Source: Limnomonas spitsbergensis (Eukaryota; Chlorophyta; Chlorophyceae; Chlamydomonadales). From it: 64,000 nucleotides of DNA. Under the pieces are notes generated by a model. The model searched no databases, was not told the DNA's origin, and saw only the letters and a list, made by a program, of their open reading frames with translations. The translations under genes and the position numbers were made by a program. The stretch is from positions 2,542,001-2,606,000 of the forward strand of contig JAYJMM010000026.1 in NCBI GenBank assembly GCA_037349105.1, written 5' to 3'. Position 1 is the stretch's first letter, and each line of letters opens with the position of its first letter. Below, piece after piece: positions 29,901-44,900 of this stretch.

Positions 29901-32900
29901 CCCCCCTCCCCTGCCTCCCCTCCTTGCATCATGGCAGCCTGCCAGTGGGTGCAGCACCCAACCCGCATGCACCCCCTACTGCACATATCCACAGCCCCCC
30001 CCCCCCTCTCCTGCTTCCCTTCCTTGCATCATGGCAGCCTGCCAGTGGGTGCAGCACCCAACCTGCATGCACCCCCTACAGCATATATCCACAGCCCCCC
30101 CCCCCTCCCCTGCTTCCCCTCCTTGCATCATGGCAGCCTGCCAGTGGGTGCAGCACCCAACCCGCATGCACCCCCTACTGCATATATGCCCAGCCCCCCC
30201 CCCCCTTCCCCTGCCTCCCCTCCTTGCATCATGGCAGCCTGCCAGTGGGTGCAGCACCCAACCCGCATGCACCCCCTACTGCACATATGCCCAGCCCCCC
30301 CCCCCTCCCCTGCCTCCCCTCCTTGCATCATGGCAGCCTGCCAGTGGGTGCAGCACCCAACCCGCATGCACCCCCTACTGCATATATGCCCAGCCCCCCC
30401 CCCCCTTCCCCTGCCTCCCCTCCTTGCATCATGGCAGCCTGCCAGTGGGTGCAGCACCCAACCCGCATGCACCCCCTACAGCATATATGCCCAGCCCCCC
30501 CCCCTTCCCCTGCCTCCCCTCCTTGCATCATGGCAGCCTGCCAGTGGGTGCAGCACCCAACCTGCATGCACCCCCTACTGCACATATGCCCAGCCCCCCC
30601 CCCTCCCCTGCCTCCCCTCCTTGCATCATGGCAGCCTGCCAGTGGGTGCAGCACCCAACCCGCATGCACCCCCTACTGCACATATACACAGCCCCCCCCC
30701 CCCCCCTCCCCTGCTTCCCCTCCTTGCATTATGGCAGCCTGCCAGTGGGTGCAGCACCCAACCTGCATGCGCCCCCTACTACATATATCCACAGCCCCCC
30801 CCCCCCCTTCCCCTGCCTCCCCTCCTTGCATCATGGCAGCCTGCCAGTGGGTGCAGCACCCAACCCGCATGCACCCCCTACTGCATATATCTGCAGCCCG
30901 TCCACCCTCCCCTGCCTCTTCTCCTTGCATCATGGCAGCCTGCCAGTGGGTGCAGCACCCAACCCGCATGCACCCCCTACTGCACATATGCCCAGCCCCC
31001 CCCCCCTCCCCTGCCTCCCCTCCTTGCATCATGGCAGCCTGCTAGTGGGTGCAGCACCCAACCCGCATGCACCCCCTACTGCATATATCCGCAGCCCCTC
31101 CCCCCTCCCCTGCCTCCCCTCCTTGCATCATGGCAGCCTGCCAGTGGGTGCAGCACCCAACCCGCATGCAACCCCTACTGCATATATGCCCAGCCCCCCC
31201 CCTTCCCCTGCCTCCCCTCCTTGCATCATGGTAGCCTGCCAGTGGGTGCAGCACCCAACCCGCATGCACCCCCTACTGCACATATGCCCAGCCCCCCCTC
31301 CTTCCCCTGCCTCCCCTCCTTGCATCATGGCAGCCTGCCAGTGGGTGCAGCACCCAACCTGCATGCACCCCCTACTGCACATATGCCCAGCCCCCCCCCC
31401 CTCCCCTGCCTCCCCTCCTTGCATCATGGCAGCCTGCCAGTGGGTGCAGCACCCAACCCGCATGCACCCCCTACTGCATGTATCCACAGCCCCCCCCCCC
31501 TTCCCCTGCCTCCCCTCCTTGCATCATGGCAGCCTGCCAGTGGGTGCAGCACCCAACCTGCATGCACCCCCTACTGCACATATGCCCAGCCCCCCCCCCC
31601 CCCCCCTTCCCTGCTTCCCCTCCTTGCATCATGGCAGCCTGCCAGTGGGTGCAGCACCCAACCCGCATGCACCCCCTACTGCACATATCCACAGCCCCCC
31701 CCCCCCCCCTCCCCTGCTTCCCCTCCTTGCATTATGGCAGCCTGCCAGTGGGTGCAGCACCCAACCTGCATGCGCCCCCTACTACATATATCCACAGCCC
31801 CCCCCCCCTTCCCCTGCCTCCCCTCCTTGCATCATGGCAGCCTGCCAGTGGGTGCAGCACCCAACCCGCATGCACCCCCTACTGCATATATCTGCAGCGC
31901 CTCCCCCCTCCCCTGCCTCCCCTCCTTGCATCATGGCAGCCTGCCAGTGGGTGCAGCACCCAACCCGCATGCACCCCCTACTGCACATATGCCCAGCCCC
32001 CCCCCCCCTCCCCTGCCTCCCCTCCTTGCATCATGGCAGCCTGCCAGTGGGTGCAGCACCCAACCTGCATGCACCCCCTACAGCATATATCCGCAGCCCC
32101 TCCCCCCTCCCCTGCCTCCCCTCCTTGCATCATGGCAGCCTGCTAGTGGGTGCAGCACCCAACCCGCATGCAACCCCTACTGCATATATGCCCAGCCCCC
32201 CCCCCCCTTCCCCTGCCTCCCCTCCTTGCATCATGGCAGCCTGCCAGTGGGTGCAGCACCCAACCCGCATGCACCCCCTACTGCACATATGCACAGCCCC
32301 CCCCCCTCCCCTGCCTCCCCTCCTTGCATCATGGCAGCCTGCCAGTGGGTGCAGCACCCAACCCGCATGCACCCCCTACTGCATATATGCCCAGCCCCCC
32401 CCCCTTCCCCTGCCTCCCCTCCTTGCATCATGGCAGCCTGCCAGTGGGTGCAGCACCCAACCTGCATGCACCCCCTACTGCACATATGCCCAGCCCCCCC
32501 CCTCCCCTGCCTCCCCTCCTTGCATCATGGCAGCCTGCCAGTGGGTGCAGCACCCAACCCGCATGCACCCCCTACTGCACATATCCACAGCCCCCCCCCC
32601 CCTCTCCTGCTTCCCCTCCTTGCATCATGGCAGCCTGCCAGTGGGTGCAGCACCCAACCTGCATGCACCCCCTACAGCATATATCCACAGCCCCCCCCCT
32701 CCCCTGCTTCCCCTCCTTGCATCATGGCAGCCTGCCAGTGGGTGCAGCACCCAACCCGCATGCACCCCCTACTGCACATATGCCCAGCCCCCCCCCCTCC
32801 CCTGCCTCCCCTCCTTGCATCATGGCAGCCTGCCAGTGGGTGCAGCACCCAACCCGCATGCACCCCCTACTGCACATATGCCCAGCCCCCCCCCCCCTCC

Positions 32901-35900
32901 CCTGCCTCCCCTCCTTGCATCATGGCAGCCTGCCAGTGGGTGCAGCACCCAACCCGCATGCACCCCCTACTGCATATATGCACAGCCCCCCCCCCCCTTC
33001 CCCTGCCTCCCCTCCTTGCATCATGGCAGCCTGCCAGTGGGTGCAGCACCCAACCCGCATGCACCCCCTACTGCATATATGCCCAGCCCCCCCCCCCTTC
33101 CCCTGCCTCCCCTCCTTGCATCATGGCAGCCTGCCAGTGGGTGCAGCACCCAACCCGCATGCACCCCCTACTGCATATATGCCCAGCCCCCCCCCCCTTC
33201 CCCTGCCTCCCCTCCTTGCATCATGGCAGCCTGCCAGTGGGTGCAGCACCCAACCCGCATGCACCCCCTACTGCACATATCCACAGCCCCCCCCCCGTTC
33301 CCCTGCCTCCCCTCCTTGCATCATGGCAGCCTGCCAGTGGGTGCAGCACCCAACCCGCATGCACCCCCTACTGCACATATCCACAGCCCCCCCCCCCCCC
33401 TCTCCTGCTTCCCCTCCTTGCATCATGGCAGCCTGCCAGTGGGTGCAGCACCCAACCTGCATGCGCCCCCTACTACATATATCCACAGCCCCCCCCCCCC
33501 CCTTCCCCTGCCTCCCCTCCTTGCATCATGGCAGCCTGCCAGTGGGTGCAGCACCCAACCCGCATGCACCCCCTACTGCACATATGCCCAGCCACCCCCC
33601 CCTCCCCTGCCTCCCCTCCTTGCATCATGGCAGCCTGCCAGTGGGTGCAGCACCCAACCCGCATGCACCCCCTACTGCATATATCCGCAGCCCCTCCCCC
33701 CTCCCCTGCCTCCCCTCCTTGCATCATGGCAGCCTGCTAGTGGGTGCAGCACCCAACCCGCATGCACCCCCTACTGCATATATGCCCAGCCCCCCCCCCT
33801 TCCCCTGCCTCCCCTCCTTGCATCATGGCAGCCTGCCAGTGGGTGCAGCACCCAACCCGCATGCACCCCCTACAGCATATATCCACAGCCCCCCCCCCCT
33901 CCCCTGCTTCCCCTCCTTGCATCACGGCAGCCTGTCAGTGGGTGCAGCACCCAACCTGCATGCACCCCCTACTGCACATATGCACAGCCCCCCCCCCTTC
34001 CCCTGCTTCCCCTCCTTGCATCATGGCAGCCTGCCAGTGGGTGCAGCACCCAACCCGCATGCACCCCCTACTGCACATATCCACAGCCCCCCCCCCCCCC
34101 TCCCCTGCTTCCCCTCCTTGCATTATGGCAGCCTGCCAGTGGGTGCAGCACCCAACCTGCATGCGCCCCCTACTACATATATCCACAGCCCCCCCCCCCC
34201 TTCCCCTGCCTCCCCTCCTTGCATCATGGCAGCCTGCCAGTGGGTGCAGCACCCAACCCGCATGCACCCCCTACTGCATATATCTGCAGCGCCTCCCCCC
34301 TCCCCTGCCTCCCCTCCTTGCATCATGGCAGCCTGCCAGTGGGTGCAGCACCCAACCCGCATGCACCCCCTACTGCACATATGCCCAGCCCCCCCCCCCC
34401 TCCCCTGCCTCCCCTCCTTGCATCATGGCAGCCTGCCAGTGGGTGCAGCACCCAACCTGCATGCACCCCCTACAGCATATATCCGCAGCCCCTCCCCCCT
34501 CCCCTGCCTCCCCTCCTTGCATCATGGCAGCCTGCTAGTGGGTGCAGCACCCAACCCGCATGCAACCCCTACTGCATATATGCCCAGCCCCCCCCCCCCT
34601 TCCCCTGCCTCCCCTCCTTGCATCATGGCAGCCTGCCAGTGGGTGCAGCACCCAACCCGCATGCACCCCCTACTGCACATATGCACAGCCCCCCCCCCTC
34701 CCCTGCCTCCCCTCCTTGCATCATGGCAGCCTGCCAGTGGGTGCAGCACCCAACCCGCATGCACCCCCTACTGCATATATGCCCAGCCCCCCCCCCTTCC
34801 CCTGCCTCCCCTCCTTGCATCATGGCAGCCTGCCAGTGGGTGCAGCACCCAACCTGCATGCACCCCCTACTGCACATATGCCCAGCCCCCCCCCTCCCCT
34901 GCCTCCCCTCCTTGCATCATGGCAGCCTGCCAGTGGGTGCAGCACCCAACCCGCATGCACCCCCTACTGCACATATCCACAGCCCCCCCCCCCCTCTTCT
35001 GCTTCCCCTCCTTGCATCATGGCAGCCTGCCAGTGGGTGCAGCACACAACCTGCATGCACCCCCTACAGCATATATCCACAGCCCCCCCCCTCCCCTGCT
35101 TCCCCTCCTTGCATCATGGCAGCCTGCCAGTGGGTGCAGCACCCAACCCGCATGCACCCCCTACTGCACATATGCCCAGCCCCCCCCCCTCCCCTGCCTC
35201 CCCTCCTTGCATCATGGCAGCCTGCCAGTGGGTGCAGCACCCAACCCGCATGCACCCCCTACTGCACATATGCCCAGCCCCCCCCCCCTCCCCTGCCTCC
35301 CCTCCTTGCATCATGGCAGCCTGCCAGTGGGTGCAGCACCCAACCCGCATGCACCCCCTACTGCATATATGCACAGGCCCCCCCCCCTTCCCCTGCCTCC
35401 CCTCCTTGCATCATGGCAGCCTGCCAGTGGGTGCAGCACCCAACCCGCATGCACCCCCTACTGCATATATGCCCAGCCCCCCCCCCCTTCCCCTGCCTCC
35501 CCTCCTTGCATCATGGCAGCCTGCCAGTGGGTGCAGCACCCAACCCGCATGCACCCCCTACTGCATATATCCACAGCCCCCCCCCCGTTCCCCTGCCTCC
35601 CCTCCTTGCATCATGGCAGCCTGCCAGTGGGTGCAGCACCCAACCCGCATGCACCCCCTACTGCACATATCCACAGCCCCCCCCCCCCTCTCCTGCTTCC
35701 CCTCCTTGCATCATGGCAGCCTGCCAGTGGGTGCAGCACCCAACCTGCATGCGCCCCCTACTACATATATCCACAGCCCCCCCCCCCCCCTTCCCCTGCC
35801 TCCCCTCCTTGCATCATGGCAGCCTGCCAGTGGGTGCAGCACCCAACCCGCATGCACCCCCTACTGCACATATGCCCAGCCACCCCCCCCTCCCCTGCCT

Positions 35901-38900
35901 CCCCTCCTTGCATCATGGCAGCCTGCCAGTGGGTGCAGCACCCAACCCGCATGCACCCCCTACTGCATATATCCGCAGCCCCTCCCCCCTCCCCTGCCTC
36001 CCCTCCTTGCATCATGGCAGCCTGCTAGTGGGTGCAGCACCCAACCCGCATGCACCCCCTACTGCATATATGCCCAGCCCCCCCCCCTTCCCCTGCCTCC
36101 CCTCCTTGCATCATGGCAGCCTGCCAGTGGGTGCAGCACCCAACCCGCATGCACCCCCTACAGCATATATCCACAGCCCCCCCCCCCCTCCCCTGCTTCC
36201 CCTCCTTGCATCACGGCAGCCTGTCAGTGGGTGCAGCACCCAACCTGCATGCACCCCCTACTGCACATATGCACAGCCCCCCCCCCCTTCCCCTGCTTCC
36301 CCTCCTTGCATCATGGCAGCCTGCCAGTGGGTGCAGCACCCAACCCGCATGCACCCCCTAATGCATATATCCACAGCCCCCCCCCCTCCCCTGCTTCCCC
36401 TCCTTGCATCATGGCAGCCTGCCAGTGGGTGCAGCACCCAACCCGCATGCACCCCCTACTGCACATATGCCCAGCCCCCCCCCCTCCCCTGCCTCCCCTC
36501 CTTGCATCATGGCAGCCTGCCAGTGGGTGCAGCACCCAACCCGCATGCACCCCCTACAGCATATATCCACAGCCCCCCCCCCTCCCCTGCTTCCCCTCCT
36601 TGCATCATGGCAGCCTGCCAGTGGGTGCAGCACCCAACCCGCATGCACCCCCTACTGCACATATGCCCAGCCCCCCCCCTCCCCTGCCTCCCCTCCTTGC
36701 ATCATGGCAGCCTGCCAGTGGGTGCAGCACCCAACCCGCATGCACCCCCTACTGCACATATCCACAGCCCCCCCCCCCCCCCTCCCCTGCTTCCCCTCCT
36801 TGCATTATGGCAGCCTGCCAGTGGGTGCAGCACCCAACCTGCATGCGCCCCCTACTACATATATCCACAGCCCCCCCCCCCTTCCCCTGCCTCCCCTCCT
36901 TGCATCATGGCAGCCTGCCAGTGGGTGCAGCACCCAACCCGCATGCACCCCCTACTGCATATATCTGCAGCGCCTCCCCCCTCCCCTGCCTCCCCTCCTT
37001 GCATCATGGCAGCCTGCCAGTGGGTGCAGCACCCAACCCGCATGCACCCCCTACTGCACATATGCCCAGCCCCCCCCCCCTCCCCTGCCTCCCCTCCTTG
37101 CATCATGGCAGCCTGCCAGTGGGTGCAGCACCCAACCTGCATGCACCCCCTACAGCATATATCCGCAGCCCCTCCCCCCTCCCCTGCCTCCCCTCCTTGC
37201 ATCATGGCAGCCTGCTAGTGGGTGCAGCACCCAACCCGCATGCAACCCCTACTGCATATATGCCCAGCCCCCCCCCCCCCTTCCCCTGCCTCCCCTCCTT
37301 GCATCATGGCAGCCTGCCAGTGGGTGCAGCACCCAACCCGCATGCACCCCCTACTGCACATATGCACAGCCCCCCCCCCTCCCCTGCCTCCCCTCCTTGC
37401 ATCATGGCAGCCTGCCAGTGGGTGCAGCACCCAACCCGCATGCACCCCCTACTGCATATATGCCCAGCCCCCCCCCCTTCCCCTGCCTCCCCTCCTTGCA
37501 TCATGGCAGCCTGCCAGTGGGTGCAGCACCCAACCTGCATGCACCCCCTACTGCACATATGCCCAGCCCCCCCCCTCCCCTGCCTCCCCTCCTTGCATCA
37601 TGGCAGCCTGCCAGTGGGTGCAGCACCCAACCCGCATGCACCCCCTACTGCACATATCCACAGCCCCCCCCCCCCTCTTCTGCTTCCCCTCCTTGCATCA
37701 TGGCAGCCTGCCAGTGGGTGCAGCACACAACCTGCATGCACCCCCTACAGCATATATCCACAGCCCCCCCCCTCCCCTGCTTCCCCTCCTTGCATCATGG
37801 CAGCCTGCCAGTGGGTGCAGCACCCAACCCGCATGCACCCCCTACTGCACATATGCCCAGCCCCCCCCCCTCCCCTGCCTCCCCTCCTTGCATCATGGCA
37901 GCCTGCCAGTGGGTGCAGCACCCAACCCGCATGCACCCCCTACTGCACATATGCCCAGCCCCCCCCCCCTCCCCTGCCTCCCCTCCTTGCATCATGGCAG
38001 CCTGCCAGTGGGTGCAGCACCCAACCCGCATGCACCCCCTACTGCATATATGCACAGCCCCCCCCCCCTTCCCCTGCCTCCCCTCCTTGCATCATGGCAG
38101 CCTGCCAGTGGGTGCAGCACCCAACCCGCATGCACCCCCTACTGCATATATGCCCAGCCCCCCCCCCCTTCCCCTGCCTCCCCTCCTTGCATCATGGCAG
38201 CCTGCCAGTGGGTGCAGCACCCAACCCGCATGCACCCCCTACTGCATATATCCACAGCCCCCCCCCCGTTCCCCTGCCTCCCCTCCTTGCATCATGGCAG
38301 CCTGCCAGTGGGTGCAGCACCCAACCCGCATGCACCCCCTACTGCACATATCCACAGCCCCCCCCCCCCCCCTCTCCTGCTTCCCCTCCTTGCATCATGG
38401 CAGCCTGCCAGTGGGTGCAGCACCCAACCTGCATGCGCCCCCTACTACATATATCCACAGCCCCCCCCCCCCCCTTCCCCTGCCTCCCCTCCTTGCATCA
38501 TGGCAGCCTGCCAGTGGGTGCAGCACCCAACCCGCATGCACCCCCTACTGCACATATGCCCAGCCACCCCCCCCTCCCCTGCCTCCCCTCCTTGCATCAT
38601 GGCAGCCTGCCAGTGGGTGCAGCACCCAACCCGCATGCACCCCCTACTGCATATATCCGCAGCCCCTCCCCCCTCCCCTGCCTCCCCTCCTTGCATCATG
38701 GCAGCCTGCTAGTGGGTGCAGCACCCAACCCGCATGCACCCCCTACTGCATATATGCCCAGCCCCCCCCCCTTCCCCTGCCTCCCCTCCTTGCATCATGG
38801 CAGCCTGCCAGTGGGTGCAGCACCCAACCCGCATGCACCCCCTACAGCATATATCCACAGCCCCCCCCCCCTCCCCTGCTTCCCCTCCTTGCATCACGGC

Positions 38901-41900
38901 AGCCTGTCAGTGGGTGCAGCACCCAACCTGCATGCACCCCCTACTGCACATATGCACAGCCCCCCCCCCTTCCCCTGCTTCCCCTCCTTGCATCATGGCA
39001 GCCTGCCAGTGGGTGCAGCACCCAACCCGCATGCACCCCCTAATGCATATATCCACAGCCCCCCCCCCTCCCCTGCTTCCCCTCCTTGCATCATGGCAGC
39101 CTGCCAGTGGGTGCAGCACCCAACCCGCATGCACCCCCTACTGCACATATGCCCAGCCCCCCCCCCTCCCCTGCCTCCCCTCCTTGCATCATGGCAGCCT
39201 GCCAGTGGGTGCAGCACCCAACCCGCATGCACCCCCTACAGCATATATCCACAGCCCCCCCCCCTCCCCTGCTTCCCCTCCTTGCATCATGGCAGCCTGC
39301 CAGTGGGTGCAGCACCCAACCCGCATGCACCCCCTACTGCACATATGCCCAGCCCCCCCCCTCCCCTGCCTCCCCTCCTTGCATCATGGCAGCCTGCCAG
39401 TGGGTGCAGCACCCAACCCGCATGCACCCCCTACAGCATATATCCACAGCCCCCCCCCCTCCCCTGCCTCCCCTCCTTGCATCATGGCAGCCTGTCAGTG
39501 GGTGCAGCACCCAACATGCATGCACCCCCTACTGCACATATGCACAGCCCTCCCCCCCCTCCCCTGCCTCCCCTCCTTGCATCATGGCAGCCTGTCAGTG
39601 GGTGCAGCACCCAACCCGCATGCACCCCCTACTGCATATATCCACAGCCCCCCACCTCCCCTGCTTCCCCTCCTTGCATCATGGCAGCCTGCCAGTGGGT
39701 GCAGCACCCAACCCGCATGCACCCCCTACTGCACATATGCACAGCCCCCCCCCCTCCCCTGCTTCCCCTCCTTGCATCATGGCAGCCTGCCAGTAGGTGC
39801 AGCACCCAACCCGCATGCACCCCCTACTGCACATATGCCCAGCCCCCCCCCCTCCCCTGCCTCCCCTCCTTGCATCATGGCAGCCTGCCAGTGGGTGCAG
39901 CACCCAACCCGCATGCACCCCCTACTGCATATATCCGCAGCCCCCCCCCCCCTCCCCTGCCTCCCCTCCTTGCATCATGGCAGCCTGCCAGTGGGTGCAG
40001 CACCCAACCCGCATGCACCCCCTACTGCACATATGCCCAGCCCCCCCCCCCTCCCCTGCCTCCCCTCCTTGCATCATGGCAGCCTGCCAGTGGGTGCAGC
40101 ACCCAACCCGCATGCACCCCCTACAGCATATATCCACAGCCCCCCCCCCCTCCCCTGCTTCCCCTCCTTGCATCACGGCAGCCTGTCAGTGGGTGCAGCA
40201 CCCAACCTGCATGCACCCCCTACTGCACATATGCCCAGCCCCCCCCCTTCCCCTGCTTCCCCTCCTTGCATCATGGCAGCCTGTCAGTGGGTGCAGCACC
40301 CAACCCGCATGCACCCCCTACTGCATATATCCACAGCCCCCCCCCCTCCCCTGCTTCCCCTCCTTGCATCATGGCAGCCTGCCAGTGGGTGCAGCACCCA
40401 ACCCGCATGCACCCCCTACTGCACATATGCCCAGCCCCCCCCCCTCCCCTGCCTCCCCTCCTTGCATCATGGCAGCCTGCCAGTGGGTGCAGCACCCAAC
40501 CCGCATGCACCCCCTACAGCATATATCCACAGCCCCCCCCCTCCCCTGCTTCCCCTCCTTGCATCATGGCAGCCTGTCAGTGGGTGCAGCACCCAACATG
40601 CATGCACCCCCTACTGCACATATGCACAGCCCCCCCCCCTCCTCTGCCTCCCCTCCTTGCATCATGGCAGCCTGCCAGTGGGTGCAGCACCCAACCCGCA
40701 TGCACCCCCTACTGCATATATCCACAGCCCCCCCCCTCCCCTGCTTCCCCTCCTTGCATCATGGCAGCCTGCCAGTGGGTGCAGCACCCAACCCGCATGC
40801 ACCCCCTACTGCATATATCCACAGCCCCCCACCTCCCCTGCTTCCCCTCCTTGCATCATGGCAGCCTGCCAGTGGGTGCAGCACCCAACCCGCATGCACC
40901 CCCTACTGCACATATGCACAGCCCCCCCCCCTCCCCTGCTTCCCCTCCTTGCATCATGGCAGCCTGCCAGTGGGTGCAGCACCCAACCCGCATGCACCCC
41001 CTACTGCACATATGCCCAGCCCCCCCCCCTCCCCTGCCTCCCCTCCTTGCATCATGGCAGCCTGCCAGTGGGTGCAGCACCCAACCCGCATGCACCCCCT
41101 ACTGCATATATCCGCAGCCCCCCCCCCCCCTCCCCTGCCTCCCCTCCTTGCATCATGGCAGCCTGCCAGTGGGTGCAGCACCCAACCCGCATGCACCCCC
41201 TACTGCACATATGCCCAGCCCCCCCCCCCTCCCCTGCCTCCCCTCCTTGCATCATGGCAGCCTGCCAGTGGGTGCAGCACCCAACCCGCATGCACCCCCT
41301 ACTGCATATATCCACAGCCCCCCACCTCCCCTGCTTCCCCTCCTTGCATCATGGCAGCCTGCCAGTGGGTGCAGCACCCAACCCGCATGCACCCCCTACT
41401 GCACATATGCACAGCCCCCCCCCCCCTCCCCTGCTTCCCCTCCTTGCATCATGGCAGCCTGCCAGTGGGTGCAGCACCCAACCCGCATGCACCCCCTACT
41501 GCACATATGCCCAGCCCCCCCCCCCTCCCCTGCCTCCCCTCCTTGCATCATGGCAGCCTGCCAGTGGGTGCAGCACCCAACCCGCATGCACCCCCTACTG
41601 CATATATCCGCAGCCCCCCCCCCCCCTCCCCTGCCTCCCCTCCTTGCATCATGGCAGCCTGCCAGTGGGTGCAGCACCCAACCCGCATGCACCCCCTACT
41701 GCATATATGCCCAGCCCCCCCCCCTTCCCCTGCCTCCCCTCCTTGCATCATGGCAGCCTGCCAGTGGGTGCAGCACCCAACCCGCATGCACCCCCTACTG
41801 CATATATGCCCAGCCCCCCCCCCCTTCCCCTGCCTCCCCTCCTTGCATCATGGCAGCCTGCCAGTGGGTGCAGCACCCAAGCATATATGCACCCCCTACT

Positions 41901-44900
41901 GCATATATGCCCAGCCCCCCCCCCTCCCCTGCTTCCCCTCCTTGCATCATGGCAGCCTGCCAGTGGGTGCAGCACCCAACCCGCATGCACCCCCTACTGC
42001 ACATATCCACAGCCCCCCCCCCCCCTCCCCTGCTTCCCCTCCTTGCATCATGGCAGCCTGCCAGTGGGTGCAGCACCCAACCTGCATGCGCCCCCTACTA
42101 CATATATCCACAGCCCCCCCCCCCTTCCCCTGCCTTTCTTCCTTGCATCATGGCAGCCTGCCAGTGGGTGCAGCACCCAACCCGCATGCACCCCCTACTG
42201 CACATATGCCCAGCCCCCCCCCCCCTTCCCCTGCCTCCCCTCCTTGCATCATGGCAGCCTGCTAGTGGGTGCAGCACCCAACCTGCATGCACCCCCTACT
42301 GCACATATGCCCAGCCCCCCCCCCCTCCCCTGCCTCCCCTCCTTGCATCATGGCAGCCTGCCAGTGGGTGCAGCACCCAACCCGCATGCACCCCCTACTG
42401 CATATATGCCCAGCCCCCCCCCCCTTCCCCTGCCTCCCCTCCTTGCATCATGGTAGCCTGCCAGTGGGTGCAGCACCCAACCCGCATGCACCCCCTACTG
42501 CACATATGCCCAGCCCCCCCCCCCCCTTCCCCTGCCTCCCCTCCTTGCATCATGGCAGCCTGCTAGTGGGTGCAGCACCCAACCTGCATGCACCCCCTAC
42601 TGCACATATGCCCAGCCCCCCCCCCCTCCCCTGCCTCCCCTCCTTGCATCATGGCAGCCTGCCAGTGGGTGCAGCACCCAACCCGCATGCACCCCCTACT
42701 GCACATATCCACAGCCCCCCCCCCCTTCCCCTGCCTCCCCTCCTTGCATCATGGCAGCCTGCCAGTGGGTGCAGCACCCAACCTGCATGCACCCCCTACT
42801 GCACATATGCCCAGCCCCCCCCCCCCCCCCTTCCCCTGCCTCCCCTCCTTGCATCATGGCAGCCTGCCAGTGGGTGCAGCACCCAACCCGCATGCACCCC
42901 CTACTGCACATATCCACAGCCCCTCCCCCCTCCCCTGCCTCCCCTCCTTGCATCATGGCAGCCTGCCAGTGGGTGCAGCACCCAACCCGCATGCACCCCC
43001 TACTGCACATATGCCCAGCCACCCCCCCCTCCCCTGCCTCCCCTCCTTGCATCATGGCAGCCTGCCAGTGGGTGCAGCACCCAACCCGCATGCACCCCCT
43101 ACTGCATATATCCGCAGCCCCTCCCCCCTCCCCTGCCTCCCCTCCTTGCATCATGGCAGCCTGCTAGTGGGTGCAGCACCCAACCCGCATGCACCCCCTA
43201 CTGCATATATGCCCAGCCCCCCCCCCTTCCCCTGCCTCCCCTCCTTGCATCATGGCAGCCTGCCAGTGGGTGCAGCACCCAACCCGCATGCACCCCCTAC
43301 TGCATATATGCCCAGCCCCCCCCCCCTTCCCCTGCCTCCCCTCCTTGCATCATGGCAGCCTGCCAGTGGGTGCAGCACCCAACCCGCATGCACCCCCTAC
43401 TGCATATATGCCCAGCCCCCCCCCCCCCTCCCCTGCCTCCCCTCCTTGCATCATGGCAGCCTGCCAGTGGGTGCAGCACCCAACCCGCATGCACCCCCTA
43501 CTGCATATATGCCCAGCCCCCCCCCCCTTCCCCTGCCTCCCCTCCTTGCATCATGGCAGCCTGCCAGTGGGTGCAGCACCGAACTCGCATGCACCCCCTA
43601 CTGCACATATGCCCAGCCCCCCCCCCCCTTCCCTGCCTCCCCTCCTTGCATCATGGCAGCCTGCCAGTGGGTGCAGCACCCAACCCGCATGCACCCCCTA
43701 CTGCATATATGCCCAGCCCCCCCCCCCTTCCCCTGCCTCCCCTCCTTGCATCATGGCAGCCTGCCAGTGGGTGCAGCACCCAACCCGCATGCACCCCCTA
43801 CTGCACATATCCACAGCCCCCCCCCCCCCTCTCCTGCTTCCCCTCCTTGCATCATGGCAGCCTGCCAGTGGGTGCAGCACCCAACCTGCATGCGCCCCCT
43901 ACTACATATATCCACAGCCCCCCCCCCCCCCCTTCCCCTGCCTCCCCTCCTCGCATCATGGCAGCCTGCCAGTGGGTGCAGCACCCAACCCGCATGCACC
44001 CCCTACTGCACATATGCCCAGCCCCCCCCCCCCCTCCCCCTGCCTCCCCTCCTTGCATCATGGCAGCCTGCCAGTGGGTGCAGCACCCAACCCGCATGCA
44101 CCCCCTACTGCATATATCCGCAGCCCCTCCCCCCTCCCCTGCCTCCCCTCCTTGCATCATGGCAGCCTGCTAGTGGGTGCAGCACCCAACCCGCATGCAC
44201 CCCCTACTGCATATATGCCCAGCCCCCCCCCCTTCCCCTGCCTCCCCTCCTTGCATCATGGCAGCCTGCCAGTGGGTGCAGCACCCAACCCGCATGCACC
44301 CCCTACTGCATATATGCCCAGCCCCCCCCCCCTTCCCCTGCCTCCCCTCCTTGCATCATGGCAGCCTGCCAGTGGGTGCAGCACCCAACCCGCATGCACC
44401 CCCTACTGCACATATGCCCAGCCCCCCCCCCCCTCCCCTGCCTCCCCTCCTTGCATCATGGCAGCCTGCCAGTGGGTGCAGCACCCAACCTGCATGCACC
44501 CCCTACTGCATATATCCGCAGCCCCTCCCCCCTCCCCTGCCTCCCCTCCTTGCATCATGGCAGCCTGCTAGTGGGTGCAGCACCCAACCCGCATGCACCC
44601 CCTACTGCATATATCCACAGCCCCCCCCCCCCCCCTTCCCCTGTCTCCCCTCCTTGCATCATGGCAGCCTGCCAGTGAGTGCAGCACCGAACCCGCATGC
44701 ACCCCCTACTGCACATATGCCCAGCCCCCCCCCCCCTTCCCTGCCTCCCCTCCTTGCATCATGGCAGCCTGCCAGTGGGTGCAGCACCCAACCCGCATGC
44801 ACCCCCTACTGCATATATGCCCAGCCCCCCCCCCCTTCCCCTGCCTCCCCTCCTTGCATCATGGCAGCCTGCCAGTGGGTGCAGCACCCAACCCGCATGC

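Noticed and set aside
25472..31045. 1,857-codon frame and opposite-strand frames of about 1,070 codons over the 36-bp satellite
   Set aside because: The unit length is divisible by 3 and stop-free in several frames on both strands at once, which real genes are not. One base loss switches the peptide repeat midway.
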